Shown here piece by piece: positions 10,851 through 20,662 of a stretch of 64,000 bases of DNA (positions are counted from its first letter, which is position 1; every line of letters starts with the position of its first letter). Origin of the DNA: Psychrobacter jeotgali (GTDB lineage: Bacteria; Pseudomonadota; Gammaproteobacteria; Pseudomonadales; Moraxellaceae); the NCBI RefSeq assembly GCF_904846315.1, contig NZ_CAJHAF010000001.1, positions 1,674,001-1,738,000 on the forward strand. The letters are read 5' to 3'. Below the pieces are notes generated by a model. That model worked only from the letters and a program-made list of their open reading frames with translations, searched no databases and was not told the origin of the DNA. The translations under genes were made by a program, and so were the position numbers.

Positions 10851-12641
10851 CTAGTACTGCCAGCCAAGACTAAAGCCGGTCACCCAATCTTTGTCACTAA
10901 AGTTGTCAGGCTGCTTAAGCGGGTAGCCGGCAAATAAATCATAGCTAGTGCGTAATGGCGTCACATAGCCTTTAACGCCAACCACGCCGCCGATCAAATG
11001 ATCACCGAGCAGTAAGTCATCTTGTGCCTCGTTATCAAGCTTGACGTAACCGGCATCAATACCCGCATAGATGGCATGCGGCTTATCTCCTAAATAGGCG
11101 CTAAGCTCTTGTCTAAGTAGCGCGCCATGATCGCCACTTAAGCTGCGCTCGCCATCAAAGCCTCGCACGCTATAGCGACCACCAATGATAAAGCGCTCGT
11201 TGGGCACTAATGCCTCTGTGGCATATTGACCTTTAAAGGTGGCATGGTAATTGAGTGCTTTATCAGCAAGCTTGATAGGTTGATTGACATCAATATTGGT
11301 TTTGATGATACCGGCGCGAGCACTACCTTCATTAAATAACGCCTCAGGCGGACTGATGGCATTAAAGGCACCGGTGCCGCGCTGATAGATCACATCGCCG
11401 ATCCATTGGGTGTTACCTATCATAGTCTCGTAGCCAATGCCCGCTTTGTAGCCTGCGGTTTTGCGGCGCTGTACCTCTACTTCCGTATCATCGATATAGT
11501 TATTTTGCTGTTTGGCAAAGCCGCCCGCTTTCAGGTAAGTCTTACTGTGATTATCACGATGCACTAAATGGCTTACTAGTACATCGGTATTGTAAGACTC
11601 ACCGCTATAGACGTAATCTTGATTGACCCCAGCAATGGTTTGATCATAGTTATAGCCGCTGTGAGTCAGTGTGAGTTGGGTATTATCAATAGGCAGGACA
11701 TAACCGACGTTATAGCCCCAGCTACCATCGCTATCCTCATTACCACCATCGAGATCATGGTTATAGGACAGATAGAGCAAATCGTTATGCCATGTTGGAT
11801 TGTCTAGTGATAGCGTTACGTTACCTTGATAGACACCAGTGCTATCTTGCCCTGAATCATCAACCGTAGCCGATAAGCGCCAGCGTTTATCCTGTTGCCA
11901 TTGCACTTGAATGTCGCTATAGCCTGGAGCGCTTAAACGAGTACTTGGCGCAATAGAAAAGTCGGCATCAGCAGTCGGTACCCGTTTGAAGTTCTCAAGC
12001 GCTTGCTCAATATCGCGCACGTTAAGCAGATCGCCGGACCGCATCGGCATGGCTGGTGCAAAGTTGGCAGGATTACCACTACCGTCAGTATAGATAGGAC
12101 GGGACGCTTTAATGTCGGTGGCAACAATTTGATCGATGCGGCCTGGGATGAGGGTAAGAAATAGGTTGCCAGATTTAAGGTTTTGATTGTTTACTAGCAC
12201 GCGGGTGGTCACATAGCCTTTTTCGATAATGCGGTTTTGGACGTTAGTGACTAATTGATTAATATCATTGACCGACAGACAACTGCCTAGCAGTGAAGAC
12301 TTACCCATGGTAAACGGCGTCAGTGCAAAGCTGAATTGCTCACTTAGCTCACCGGTTAGATAGATATTATTAATATCGAAGCAGGGACTTGAAGCTAAGT
12401 CAATATTGTTAGTAGCAGAAGGGGCTATAGCAGTCGAAGGTGCTGCTTTAAAAGCGTTAGTATCGATGTTGACATTAGGATTGATGATTTGCTGTTGCTG
12501 CAACGCTTCGGTGCGCTGTTCTTGATACTGCTCAGGGGTGATCGACTGAGCACTCATACTGGTGAGAACAGTTGCTATACTTAGTGATAAAAAGCACCAA
12601 GTATAACCTACGCTATTGATATTAAAGATACTTTTATACAT
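10851..12641 (-). CDS. TpsB outer-membrane transporter (CdiB/ShlB/FhaC family)
   Basis: This 596-residue Omp85-superfamily protein should export the adjacent giant exoprotein across the outer membrane. A signal peptide covers about residues 1-31, followed by a Gln-rich linker. POTRA-type domains lie at about 85-240 (signs include FDINNIYLTG and VTTRVLVNNQNLKSG). The C-terminal beta-barrel carries the conserved VRGFDGE loop near residue 490 and ends in an aromatic residue (SLGWQY), as outer-membrane barrels do. The length is normal for the family (about 550-600). It is the first gene of a two-gene unit with the exoprotein gene, 115 bases apart on the same strand. The family call is firm. Calling it CdiB specifically depends on the toxin status of its partner. 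Confidence 0.95.
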   Translation of the reverse strand: MYKSIFNINSVGYTWCFLSLSIATVLTSMSAQSITPEQYQEQRTEALQQQQIINPNVNIDTNAFKAAPSTAIAPSATNNIDLASSPCFDINNIYLTGELSEQFSFALTPFTMGKSSLLGSCLSVNDINQLVTNVQNRIIEKGYVTTRVLVNNQNLKSGNLFLTLIPGRIDQIVATDIKASRPIYTDGSGNPANFAPAMPMRSGDLLNVRDIEQALENFKRVPTADADFSIAPSTRLSAPGYSDIQVQWQQDKRWRLSATVDDSGQDSTGVYQGNVTLSLDNPTWHNDLLYLSYNHDLDGGNEDSDGSWGYNVGYVLPIDNTQLTLTHSGYNYDQTIAGVNQDYVYSGESYNTDVLVSHLVHRDNHSKTYLKAGGFAKQQNNYIDDTEVEVQRRKTAGYKAGIGYETMIGNTQWIGDVIYQRGTGAFNAISPPEALFNEGSARAGIIKTNIDVNQPIKLADKALNYHATFKGQYATEALVPNERFIIGGRYSVRGFDGERSLSGDHGALLRQELSAYLGDKPHAIYAGIDAGYVKLDNEAQDDLLLGDHLIGGVVGVKGYVTPLRTSYDLFAGYPLKQPDNFSDKDWVTGFSLGWQY

Positions 12642-12809
12642 AAAGCCACCGTTTTCATAATGGTCAAATTATGCTGTCAACAGCTGTTCATTGCAAGCTT
12701 TTTTTCAATATCTATTAATGATTACTTCAATATTATTGAGATTGTTTTAAGGGTTTATTCGCTAAATAATCTATTTTCCGCTACATCACCTATTTTATAG
12801 GCATAAAAA

Positions 12810-12836
12810 AAGCCCCAATCTTTATGATTGGGGCTT
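12810..12836 (-). terminator. Rho-independent terminator after tRNA-Val
   Basis: A perfect 10-bp stem (AAGCCCCAAT / ATTGGGGCTT) with a 7-base loop lies just past the tRNA 3' end. On the minus strand the right arm runs into a tract of seven T. Confidence 0.9.
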
Positions 12837-12844
12837 TCAAAATT

Positions 12845-12921
12845 TGGTAGGCGTAACTAGATTCGAACTAGCGACCTCCACCATGTCAAGGTGGCGCTCT
12901 AACCAACTGAGCTATACGCCT
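12845..12921 (-). tRNA. tRNA-Val (anticodon GAC)
   Basis: On the minus strand the sequence folds as a 77-nt tRNA. The acceptor stem is AGGCGTA/TACGCCT, the D arm begins GCTCAGTTGGTTAGAGC, and the anticodon stem CCACC/GGTGG holds loop TTGACAT (anticodon GAC). The T loop is TTCGAAT, and the 3' CCA is encoded at 12845-12847. It is followed by its own terminator. Confidence 0.97.
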
Positions 12922-13019
12922 ATTTAGGTTGAGCATTTTAGCAAGTTTTGCAGACTTTGCAAGCATTTTATCTTAATAAATGCTTTTATATTTTTAGCGT
13001 ATTGCCAATTTAATAATAG

Positions 13020-15245
13020 CTATCGCTTTAACAGCGCGGCTAACCTTTGTACCTTTTGCCTGAACTGAGTTAAAGCTTGCTTATAATTTTCATGGTTAGC
13101 TTCAAACTGACTAAGTTGCCCATAACGTAATTGACGATAATATTGCTTGATATCATCTATATATGCCTTAGCTTGTTGGTCATTATCAGGCTTGATAGCC
13201 GTACTTGCCAGCCGATCCAGCCAAGCCAGTTGCCCTTCATTATCATTTCGAGCCAGTAGCTTATCCTGCCTACTTAGACGTTTAGACAACCGCGCTAGAG
13301 GCAAATCTACCGGATGCCAACGCTTACGCCGGTGCTGCCAAATCAGTAATATCACGATCATCATCACGGCAATGGTAGTAGCCGTTAGCCAAACCATCTG
13401 CTGGGCAAATGAGCTGATATTGAACCATTTAAACAACGAGTTTGCCTGTTTATCCTGATCATAGCCGACGATGTCTTTTTGCCAATAGTAACTGGCTTGA
13501 TCAGAGAAACGCCGCAGGGCTTGTAGCATCTGATACTGCTGATAGCTAATCTGCGCGCCTGCGCCCTCCCCGAATAAGGAAGCTCCACGCTGCTGAGTTA
13601 GCGCGTCCATTCCCTGCTCCACCCGTTCAGGCGCGACGAAAGCTGTGGGATCTATACGCACCCAGCCCCGTCGCTCAAGCCAAACTTCAGTCCAAGCATG
13701 AGCGTCCATTTGCCTGACTTCCCAGACGCCGCCGCTACGACTAGGCTCGCCGCCTTGATAGCCGGTGACTATTCTGGCTGGGATGCCAGCTGCACGCAGC
13801 ATAAAAGTAAAGCTGGAGGAATAATGCTCACAAAATCCTGCTTTGGTCTCAAATAAAAACGCATCGATACGGTCTTGATCAAGCCGTGGCGGTGATAAGG
13901 TATAGCTAAACTCGGTCTGATTGATCCAGCGCTCAATAGCGCTCATATAGCGAACTGGATCCGCCCCAGCTTGGGCAAATAACTGCTTGGCAAGCTTGCG
14001 CGACTTAGCATTACCCTCGGCAGGTAGCGCTAGATTGATGCGCCGATCATAGTCATCTAGGATAGGATCGATATGCATGGGCGCATAACGCAAGACCTTA
14101 TAACGCAGCTGCTGGGTGATAGGTTGATCTTTGAGTAAGGTAAAGTTGGAGGTAATACTAATCGCTTGCTGCTGGGCAAAGGGATAATCGAGCCCAAACA
14201 GCCAGCGCTGCTGGGTAGGCTCCAAGATAACCTCATAATTAATGGGCGCAAGCTTGTCCTTATCGGTAGCGGTAGTTAGGGCGCGCTTCATCCAGTTGGG
14301 CATCTGCCGATTTGGCTCCCACTGCCATTGGCGTTGACGCTGATTGGGACGCCAGGTAATACCATCAAAATCACTAAAAACTAAGCCACGCCAATAAAGC
14401 TGTCCTTGCGGTGGTCGCCTGTCATCAAATTCAACCCGAAAGGCCAGCGCCGTTGACTGCCCCAAATTAGCAAAGTCACCCGGCGACATACTGTCAGAAA
14501 CCCCTGTTGTCGCTTGCTGTCCAGACAACTGTACCGACCATAATGGCGGTAATCTTGGGAAAAATAAGAACAACACCACGAGTAATGGCAGCGCGCCCAC
14601 CCCTAACAGCGCTAAAGTCCGCAAACGCCCCTCACCACGTCTATTACCATCATCATTGACCGCAATAAATGCCAACAATACCGCCATCGTACCAAGGATA
14701 ACCTCTACAGTAGCGATTAGGCTTTGATCCATCAAAAACAGCGCAGCCAGTACAAACAATGATAAATTCAATACCACATAGGCATCGCGGCGTTTATACA
14801 GTTCCCACAGCTTACTGACCAAACATAGTACTAAAAACGCCACCCCCATATCGAGTCCAAATGCCGTTTGGTAGGTCAACCATAGCCCTGCCAGCCCCAT
14901 AAGAAAGCCCAGCATTTGCACGCTTTGGTAGAGTCTCTTGAAGTGGTTTGTCTTTTGCAACTTAGCTTTGATAAAGGGCAGCTGTGCGGTGATACTTACT
15001 ACTGCAAAACCCATTAACCATAACGGTAGATGGGCGGCATGAGGGAGAATAACGATGACTTGAGTGATGAGCACCCAATAGTAGGCGGGTAGCGCCAACA
15101 GCTTACGATACCATTTATCTTTTACGCTAGCCCTATTTACAGCACTAGACTGACCTAACGCCAAGCGTTCAAAGTCAGTCGTTACCGGCTGGTTGGCTAA
15201 AGATGCCTTTGAGGAAAAATTACCAGTGGACTTAGAGTTAGTCAT
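13020..15245 (-). CDS. Membrane-anchored transglutaminase-like protein (TgpA type)
   Basis: The protein has about 741 residues. Several hydrophobic segments in the first 230 residues (a TgpA_N-like membrane domain) precede a periplasmic region. The transglutaminase core has its catalytic Cys in GFCEHYSSSFTFMLRAAGIP near residue 480 and its His in MDAHAWTEVW near 520, followed by an Asp in RIDPTA. A further membrane segment lies near 610. I chose the ATG at 15245 because it overlaps the DUF58 stop as ATGA; a GTG nine codons upstream is possible. moxR, DUF58 and this gene form a conserved cluster in many bacteria. The family is linked to envelope or polysaccharide functions, but the substrate is unknown. 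Confidence 0.9.
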   Translation of the reverse strand: MTNSKSTGNFSSKASLANQPVTTDFERLALGQSSAVNRASVKDKWYRKLLALPAYYWVLITQVIVILPHAAHLPLWLMGFAVVSITAQLPFIKAKLQKTNHFKRLYQSVQMLGFLMGLAGLWLTYQTAFGLDMGVAFLVLCLVSKLWELYKRRDAYVVLNLSLFVLAALFLMDQSLIATVEVILGTMAVLLAFIAVNDDGNRRGEGRLRTLALLGVGALPLLVVLFLFFPRLPPLWSVQLSGQQATTGVSDSMSPGDFANLGQSTALAFRVEFDDRRPPQGQLYWRGLVFSDFDGITWRPNQRQRQWQWEPNRQMPNWMKRALTTATDKDKLAPINYEVILEPTQQRWLFGLDYPFAQQQAISITSNFTLLKDQPITQQLRYKVLRYAPMHIDPILDDYDRRINLALPAEGNAKSRKLAKQLFAQAGADPVRYMSAIERWINQTEFSYTLSPPRLDQDRIDAFLFETKAGFCEHYSSSFTFMLRAAGIPARIVTGYQGGEPSRSGGVWEVRQMDAHAWTEVWLERRGWVRIDPTAFVAPERVEQGMDALTQQRGASLFGEGAGAQISYQQYQMLQALRRFSDQASYYWQKDIVGYDQDKQANSLFKWFNISSFAQQMVWLTATTIAVMMIVILLIWQHRRKRWHPVDLPLARLSKRLSRQDKLLARNDNEGQLAWLDRLASTAIKPDNDQQAKAYIDDIKQYYRQLRYGQLSQFEANHENYKQALTQFRQKVQRLAALLKR

Positions 15246-16378
15246 GGCGCTTTTGCTAGCCTTAGCAAGCACACTTGCGTAAACGACTCGCCATGACCGA
15301 TGACAGGTTTTGTATGAGTGTCATTAGGCAGCTGCAGCTGAAAAGGCACATTGAGCTTACCCAAAGTAATGGCGCCATAAGCCAATTGTGCAAGTTTTTG
15401 CTCATGATTGGCGGCGGGCATAGCACTATAATCTAGCATCAACTCATGACCGATAGGATCAGCAAAGTGCTTGGTCAACATGCCCTGCCCGCGTGCCAGA
15501 TGCGCCCAAGAGATTTGCGCCAAGGATTCACCCTCAATATAATTATCCAAACGCTCAAAGTCATCTTGACCCTGCAGCTGTTGCTTATAGTGCCCAGCTG
15601 TCGGTAGCTCATCCAAACTGGCAGCGCTATGTTGTACTTGCCAGTCAAAGGCTAGGGGCTTTGGATAAATCCAAGTGGTTCGCGCAAAATAAACATACGA
15701 CCAAGCACGCATGATACCGAGCGGATAAACCGTTTTGATTTGTAGTCTTGGGAGCTCAAACCGCCCTCGACGTTCAGTAAATACAGGCATACGAATAGTT
15801 TGCTCATCGTGCAAACTTGCAACGACCACCTTGCTACTGGCTGCGCTATTTATTTTATCAACCTCGTTGTTTTTTTGGGTTGGTGATGGGCTATGGGTTT
15901 GCAGATTTTTCTTACGCGCTTTTTTAGACGCTTTTAAGGCTTGTTCTGCCCCTTGGTCAAAGCTCAGCACCAACTGCCGCCTTGGCTGTTTACTTTCGCT
16001 ACGTAGCTGCAAAGTAACCCAAACCGGCTCGCCCGCTTCTGCTACCGTGACATCGAGCAAACGCACTTGCAGACCTGACAGGTGAGCAAAGGTGATATGA
16101 ACACTAACCAACCAAACGCTTATTAAATAAAAGCATAAACCCAGTACTAAATTATTACCATAATTGATACCCGCAACAAAGGTAATGATTAGCAGCACTG
16201 CAAAGAGCAGCCCTTCACGACTAAAAAAGATATAGACGTTGCGCAAATTGAGCGTGGTACTGTCATTTTTGGGTGCACGTTTAGCGAACCAACCTGACAA
16301 TGCAGCAGTGACAGCAGCAGAGACAGCAGCAGAGACAAAGTTTATGGGTGCCGTTAACGCTCGTGGTAAGACCTTCAT
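15242..16378 (-). CDS. DUF58 domain protein
   Basis: The protein has about 378 residues, with two hydrophobic segments near the N-terminus (about 45-90) and a C-terminal DUF58 region. That region is marked by the family-like stretch around LDNYIEGESLAQISWAHLAR and then LTKHFADP. A lysine-rich low-complexity loop lies in the middle. I chose the ATG at 16378 because AGGA sits 5 bases upstream; the frame extends 11 codons further to a TTG without a clear ribosome site. The gene lies between moxR and the transglutaminase gene and overlaps the latter by 4 bases, so the two are probably translationally coupled. DUF58 proteins are usual partners of MoxR ATPases, but their biochemical role is not established. 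Confidence 0.88.
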   Translation of the reverse strand: MKVLPRALTAPINFVSAAVSAAVTAALSGWFAKRAPKNDSTTLNLRNVYIFFSREGLLFAVLLIITFVAGINYGNNLVLGLCFYLISVWLVSVHITFAHLSGLQVRLLDVTVAEAGEPVWVTLQLRSESKQPRRQLVLSFDQGAEQALKASKKARKKNLQTHSPSPTQKNNEVDKINSAASSKVVVASLHDEQTIRMPVFTERRGRFELPRLQIKTVYPLGIMRAWSYVYFARTTWIYPKPLAFDWQVQHSAASLDELPTAGHYKQQLQGQDDFERLDNYIEGESLAQISWAHLARGQGMLTKHFADPIGHELMLDYSAMPAANHEQKLAQLAYGAITLGKLNVPFQLQLPNDTHTKPVIGHGESFTQVCLLRLAKAP

Positions 16379-16541
16379 GACCATCCTGTTATTGTTATAA
16401 TCAGCACTCAAAAAAGTTAGAAATAATAGCTAGATAGTCAGCTGAAAGTAAAACGCTTATATAGAAGATTTAAACGCGCTACTATAGTCAATCCTAAATA
16501 AAACCAGCACGCATAAAGGAAAAAGTAACTCAAATAGCACC

Positions 16542-17606
16542 CTAAAACGTTACAGGCACCTCATCCAAAATACGCTCAGCAATGGTTTGCGCCGCTTGTC
16601 CACCTCCATTTAACATCGGTACAAAAGGTTGTCCTAATCTATGATCAGTTACCGCAGCAAATACCGCTTGTATATCCTCAGGCGTCACTTCTAAATGCCC
16701 AGAAACATACGCATAAGCCTGAGCGGCACGCTGTAGCGATAACATCCCGCGCGGTGACAACCCATGATACTCCTGACTGACACGGGTTTTGGCTACCAAC
16801 TGCTGTAAATAATCCAGTACCACCTCCGCCACATAAACCTGCTGCACGCCTTGCTGCGCCAATAGCACCGCCTGTGTATCCAACACCGCATCCAACTCTA
16901 ATAGGAGCTCGCGGCGGTCTTGACCTTGCAGTAGCGCCCGTTCAGCGGCGGGCGATGGATAGCCTAGCGACAAACACATCAAAAACCGATCCAGTTGCGA
17001 TTCAGGCAAAGGGTAGACGCCTGATTGCTGTAAAGGGTTTTGGGTGGCAATGACAAAGAACGGTTTCGGCAATAGATAGGTTTGCCCATCTTGAGTGACT
17101 TGCCGCTCCTCCATCGCTTCAAGTAGAGCGCTTTGAGTCTTGGGGCTACAGCGATTAATCTCATCAGCGAGGAGTAATTGAGTAAAGATAGGCCCTTTAC
17201 GAAACTCAAAACTAAGCTTAGCTGGATCGTAGACACTCATGCCCAAGATATCGGCTGGTAGCATATCGTTGGTAAACTGCACTCGGCTAAAGCTAAGCCC
17301 TAATAACTGCGCCAGCCCTTGCGCTAAAGTGGTCTTACCCATACCGGGCAAGTCTTGCAATAGTAGATGTCCCCCTGCCAGCATAGCGCTAAGTGCGAGC
17401 TTGATAACTTCAGGTTTATCCAATATAACTTGATTGAGTAGGCCTAATAACTGCGCAATCTGCTGCTGATTCGCCGTATAGTCAGGCGCTGATCTAGCGT
17501 CTATATTTGATTGAAAGGTGTTGTTACTGCTGCTATCAATAGCCGACGAGCTTTGGCAGGCATGGCTCATCGGAGTATGACTTTTATGAACACCATTTTG
17601 ACGCAT
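16542..17606 (-). CDS. MoxR-family AAA+ ATPase
   Basis: The 354-residue protein has a Walker A motif (GMGKTT, near residue 90), Walker B (LLLADEINR, near 147), a sensor-like stretch (FFVIATQNP) and the MoxR C-terminal lid with LSPRGMLSLQRAAQAYA. About 40 polar residues precede the conserved core; a later start is possible, but AGGTAA upstream of the first ATG supports the one given. It is the first gene of the moxR - DUF58 - transglutaminase cluster. MoxR ATPases act as chaperone-like factors for partner proteins, here probably the two downstream products. Confidence 0.93.
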   Translation of the reverse strand: MRQNGVHKSHTPMSHACQSSSAIDSSSNNTFQSNIDARSAPDYTANQQQIAQLLGLLNQVILDKPEVIKLALSAMLAGGHLLLQDLPGMGKTTLAQGLAQLLGLSFSRVQFTNDMLPADILGMSVYDPAKLSFEFRKGPIFTQLLLADEINRCSPKTQSALLEAMEERQVTQDGQTYLLPKPFFVIATQNPLQQSGVYPLPESQLDRFLMCLSLGYPSPAAERALLQGQDRRELLLELDAVLDTQAVLLAQQGVQQVYVAEVVLDYLQQLVAKTRVSQEYHGLSPRGMLSLQRAAQAYAYVSGHLEVTPEDIQAVFAAVTDHRLGQPFVPMLNGGGQAAQTIAERILDEVPVTF

Positions 17607-17643
17607 TATTTGTTACCTGTTTTATTAGGGTCTGTAGAACATT

Positions 17644-18279
17644 TTACTGAAAATCTGCGGCTGGCTTATGAGCGGCGCCGTCTAGTACTTCGACCGCTTC
17701 ATTGGTCATTGCTGTCGGTGCCTCTTTATTATTAGCTTCGTTATTAGCTTTAACACCCTCTTCAAGAGCTGGTGCCTGCTCGGCCGTGCTGTCCACTTCT
17801 TCAAGTACTGGAGGATCAGCCCGCAGCGTTGACAGATAAGCAATGACATCTGCCCGCTCGCTGGCATCAGGCATAGGATCTGCGAGCATCTTTGAGCCCG
17901 GTAGCGCTTCTTCAGCATCCGCGATATAAGGATCAAGGGTTTGCGCATCCCACACCCAGCCGGAGGTCTGTAGTGCTTCACTATAGTCATAATCGGCCAA
18001 ACTGGCAGCTGGAGCGCCGTATACATTCATGAGCTGTGGGCCTTTTTTATTCAGCCCGGGTGTCAGTTGATGACATTGTCCACAAGCGTCTTCATAGATA
18101 AGCGCTCCATTATCAGCATCACCTTGAGTATAAACGGGCAAAGTCACTGCATCACGATAATCAGGCGGCGTTTTTTCGCAGGCACTAAGCACTAACATGC
18201 TGATGGACAAGGCACCCATTAAGGCGGTTTTAAAAAGTTTTTTCTGACTGGATAGCATTATAAAATTACGAGATATCAT
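17644..18279 (-). CDS. Class I cytochrome c-type lipoprotein
   Basis: The 211-residue protein starts with a lipoprotein signal (hydrophobic stretch ending LVLSAC), so it should be anchored at the periplasmic side of a membrane. One haem c motif is present (CGQCH, about residues 66-70). The class I cytochrome pattern continues with KKGPQLMNVYG and ends with ERADVIAYLSTL. Met residues in KMLADPM are candidates for the distal haem ligand. The last 60 residues are acidic, Glu/Ala/Asn-rich and probably disordered, which is unusual for a small cytochrome. The electron partner is not evident from the neighbours. The first of two in-frame ATGs was kept because neither has a strong ribosome site. Confidence 0.85.
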   Translation of the reverse strand: MISRNFIMLSSQKKLFKTALMGALSISMLVLSACEKTPPDYRDAVTLPVYTQGDADNGALIYEDACGQCHQLTPGLNKKGPQLMNVYGAPAASLADYDYSEALQTSGWVWDAQTLDPYIADAEEALPGSKMLADPMPDASERADVIAYLSTLRADPPVLEEVDSTAEQAPALEEGVKANNEANNKEAPTAMTNEAVEVLDGAAHKPAADFQ

Positions 18280-18366
18280 GTTTTAATCTTAATTATAGTT
18301 TATAGTTTGGAAGGTGCTCACTATTGAAGAGCAGCAACGCTTTAAGAGCAGTAACTCTTGAGCAAA

Positions 18367-18434
18367 GCAAGATATTAAGTTACGCAAGATAATAAGTGAA
18401 GCACGATAGTAAGTGAAACAAGATAGATATTAGG
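18367..18434. repeat. Degenerate 17-bp tandem repeat, about four units
   Basis: Units at 18367 (GCAAGATATTAAGTTAC), 18384 (GCAAGATAATAAGTGAA) and 18401 (GCACGATAGTAAGTGAA) follow one another without gaps. A fourth, weak unit lies at 18418. The array is in the short gap just past the fimX stop. Confidence 0.7.
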
Positions 18435-18446
18435 GCGGTTTGAGCA

Positions 18447-20528
18447 TTAGCCCAGAGTTATGGTTGCGCTTGGTTCTTGTAGATAATAGCCCTGCAAGTA
18501 GCGCGCGCCCACGCTCCAAGCTACCGACATGGTAGCAGCCCCTTCAATATAAGGCATCAACACATCAACTTCCAATTCATTGGTTTTGGCAATCAGCGCC
18601 TTGATAGACTCTAAATTATTGGCGTTTTCTATATCTTCCATATAGTTACGAGCCAAACGGGTCATATCAGGTTGGGTAAACTCAGCGACTTCTACTGATT
18701 TAACCGCAGTGCCAAAGTTATTGATACTTAACTGACAATCAACCGCCTTGAGCGCCGCAAACTGAGTTTTTGCTAGGCTCAAATGATTGGCGATATCTTG
18801 TTCATTAAATTGCAGGGTAAGCGCCCCTTTAGCGCCGCCAATAGCCTTGATTAATTGGCTGGCTACCTGAGGTAATTTTTTATCGATCAAAGAGCCGCTG
18901 GTCAATTGTACCAAAAGTCGGGCGTCCGGCTGCACTTTACGGATTTCACTGATCTGTTTGCAAGCATTAATCAGTACCCAGCGGTCTATTTTCTCATGGA
19001 GCTGATGCGCTTTTGCTACGGTCATAAATTGATCTGGGGTCAACACAGTATTATCAGCATCGGTTAATGGTAAGCGCAGATAGACCTCAAAAAAATCACT
19101 GCGATCGGTATTAATATCATAGATAGGTTGATAGAGGAGCTCAAACTGATTATGTGTAATTGCATTGATTAGAGATTCAGCCAATGCCTTGTCATCACTA
19201 CTGGCATGGGTGCTTGGGTCATATACATGATAAGCATCACCATGATTGGCAGTCTCAATTCTAATATGATTGATGGCCTCAACTGCTCGATCAAGCAGAT
19301 CAGTGGGCGGTGGTGAATGCCGATCAATATTGATCACGCCGATACTAGCAGTGGTCGTAGTGGTGCGTGCTTCCACCTCAATGAGCATATCGCTAATACC
19401 AGTACGCAGCTGTTCAGCTAAGCGCTCTATCGCTTGTATGGACTGATTTTCGACCAAAACAGTAAAGGCAGTATCGCTAAAACGGCTAATATATCCTTTA
19501 TCTACTAACTGCTGAAGCTTATCCGCCACCTGCTTAGTGGTAGCATCAACCCCTTGTAGGCCTAAGCCGCTACTAATCTTGCCTATATTATCCAATTGCA
19601 CATACAAAAGGCTAGCGGTGAGTAACCCTTGCTGAGCTTGTTGGTAAATGGTTGCCAAATGCTCTTCAAAACCTCGACGATTGCTCAGACCTGTCAAGCT
19701 ATCTTGGCGCTCAGCCTGTGCTAAACGTTGGGCAATCTCTGCAGTATTATTGTTTTGCTGAATGATAATCTGAATGACCGGCTCGCCCTCATAGGTCGCT
19801 GCTGCCAGTTGCAAATTAGCTTCAAAAGTACTGCCATCCATACGCCGACTTTCAAAATTAAACTCAACTTGTTCACGGCTACCTTTATCGAACTGTCGTA
19901 AAAATTGCTTAAAGTCTTTGACATTATTACTACCGGCAATCAAGTCGATAATGGAGATACCAAGCAAACTGTCCAAAGACTCAAAGCCAAACAAAGCCAA
20001 ATAAGGCTCGTTGGCAAAAATATGAATACCTTGATCAATATAAGCTACTGCGCTCTTAGAGTTCTTAATCAAGATATTAGCGCGCTGTTCGGCTTCAGAG
20101 AGTACGTGACGTAAGGCTTTAAGCTGGCGACGGGTGCGTAAGCCCTCATGCTGTAAGCGTATTGCAATAATGACCGAATTTATCTCATCGGTAACCAATG
20201 TTTTAACCATGCTCTCATCAATGACCGTAGGTAGTCCATCCTCGTTGCGATTATGGTCAATAGTTGCCTCACTCTCAAGAGCCATCATCGGCAAATCAAT
20301 ATTTTGCTCTTGTAAGGTGCCAACGATATCAGTAAAGCTCATATCATAAGCCTTACCAAATACCAAGACATCCCACTGCTGACGTAGCGCTTTGTCCAGC
20401 TCTTCTTTGTCATCTAAAAAGCCTAAATTCACCTCATCATAATAAGCACATAGCATAGTAACTAAACGCTCAGCATAAAGCTGATCATCATCAATAACTA
20501 ACAGGTTAAGCAGAGAATGAGCGGACAT
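18447..20528 (-). CDS. fimX: FimX-like degenerate GGDEF-EAL protein, type IV pilus regulator
   Basis: The 693-residue length nearly equals that of Pseudomonas FimX (691). Domain order is a REC-like N-terminus (8-125), PAS (about 145-265), GGDEF-like (275-430) and EAL-like (440-690). The cyclase motif is degraded (RFSDTAF in place of RxGGDEF). The phosphodiesterase signature is degraded too (EVYLRL in place of EALLR, and NNFGTA in place of DDFGTG). The protein is therefore expected to bind c-di-GMP through the EAL fold rather than make or break it, as FimX does. The C-terminal stretch with ARYLQGYYLQEPS is close to FimX. In Pseudomonas FimX promotes type IV pilus assembly and twitching. The gene upstream encodes a FimW-like protein, which supports the assignment. 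Confidence 0.85.
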   Translation of the reverse strand: MSAHSLLNLLVIDDDQLYAERLVTMLCAYYDEVNLGFLDDKEELDKALRQQWDVLVFGKAYDMSFTDIVGTLQEQNIDLPMMALESEATIDHNRNEDGLPTVIDESMVKTLVTDEINSVIIAIRLQHEGLRTRRQLKALRHVLSEAEQRANILIKNSKSAVAYIDQGIHIFANEPYLALFGFESLDSLLGISIIDLIAGSNNVKDFKQFLRQFDKGSREQVEFNFESRRMDGSTFEANLQLAAATYEGEPVIQIIIQQNNNTAEIAQRLAQAERQDSLTGLSNRRGFEEHLATIYQQAQQGLLTASLLYVQLDNIGKISSGLGLQGVDATTKQVADKLQQLVDKGYISRFSDTAFTVLVENQSIQAIERLAEQLRTGISDMLIEVEARTTTTTASIGVINIDRHSPPPTDLLDRAVEAINHIRIETANHGDAYHVYDPSTHASSDDKALAESLINAITHNQFELLYQPIYDINTDRSDFFEVYLRLPLTDADNTVLTPDQFMTVAKAHQLHEKIDRWVLINACKQISEIRKVQPDARLLVQLTSGSLIDKKLPQVASQLIKAIGGAKGALTLQFNEQDIANHLSLAKTQFAALKAVDCQLSINNFGTAVKSVEVAEFTQPDMTRLARNYMEDIENANNLESIKALIAKTNELEVDVLMPYIEGAATMSVAWSVGARYLQGYYLQEPSATITLG

Positions 20529-20662
20529 AACAGGCCTTTTACGTTTTCTTATTGTAATATTTACGTAAGCTTACCATGATATGGTTTTGTTTTAATACTG
20601 TCCTAGCTACTTTTTTCATGGTTATTCATTAGTAATTAGATCCAGTTATATCCCTATTGAAC

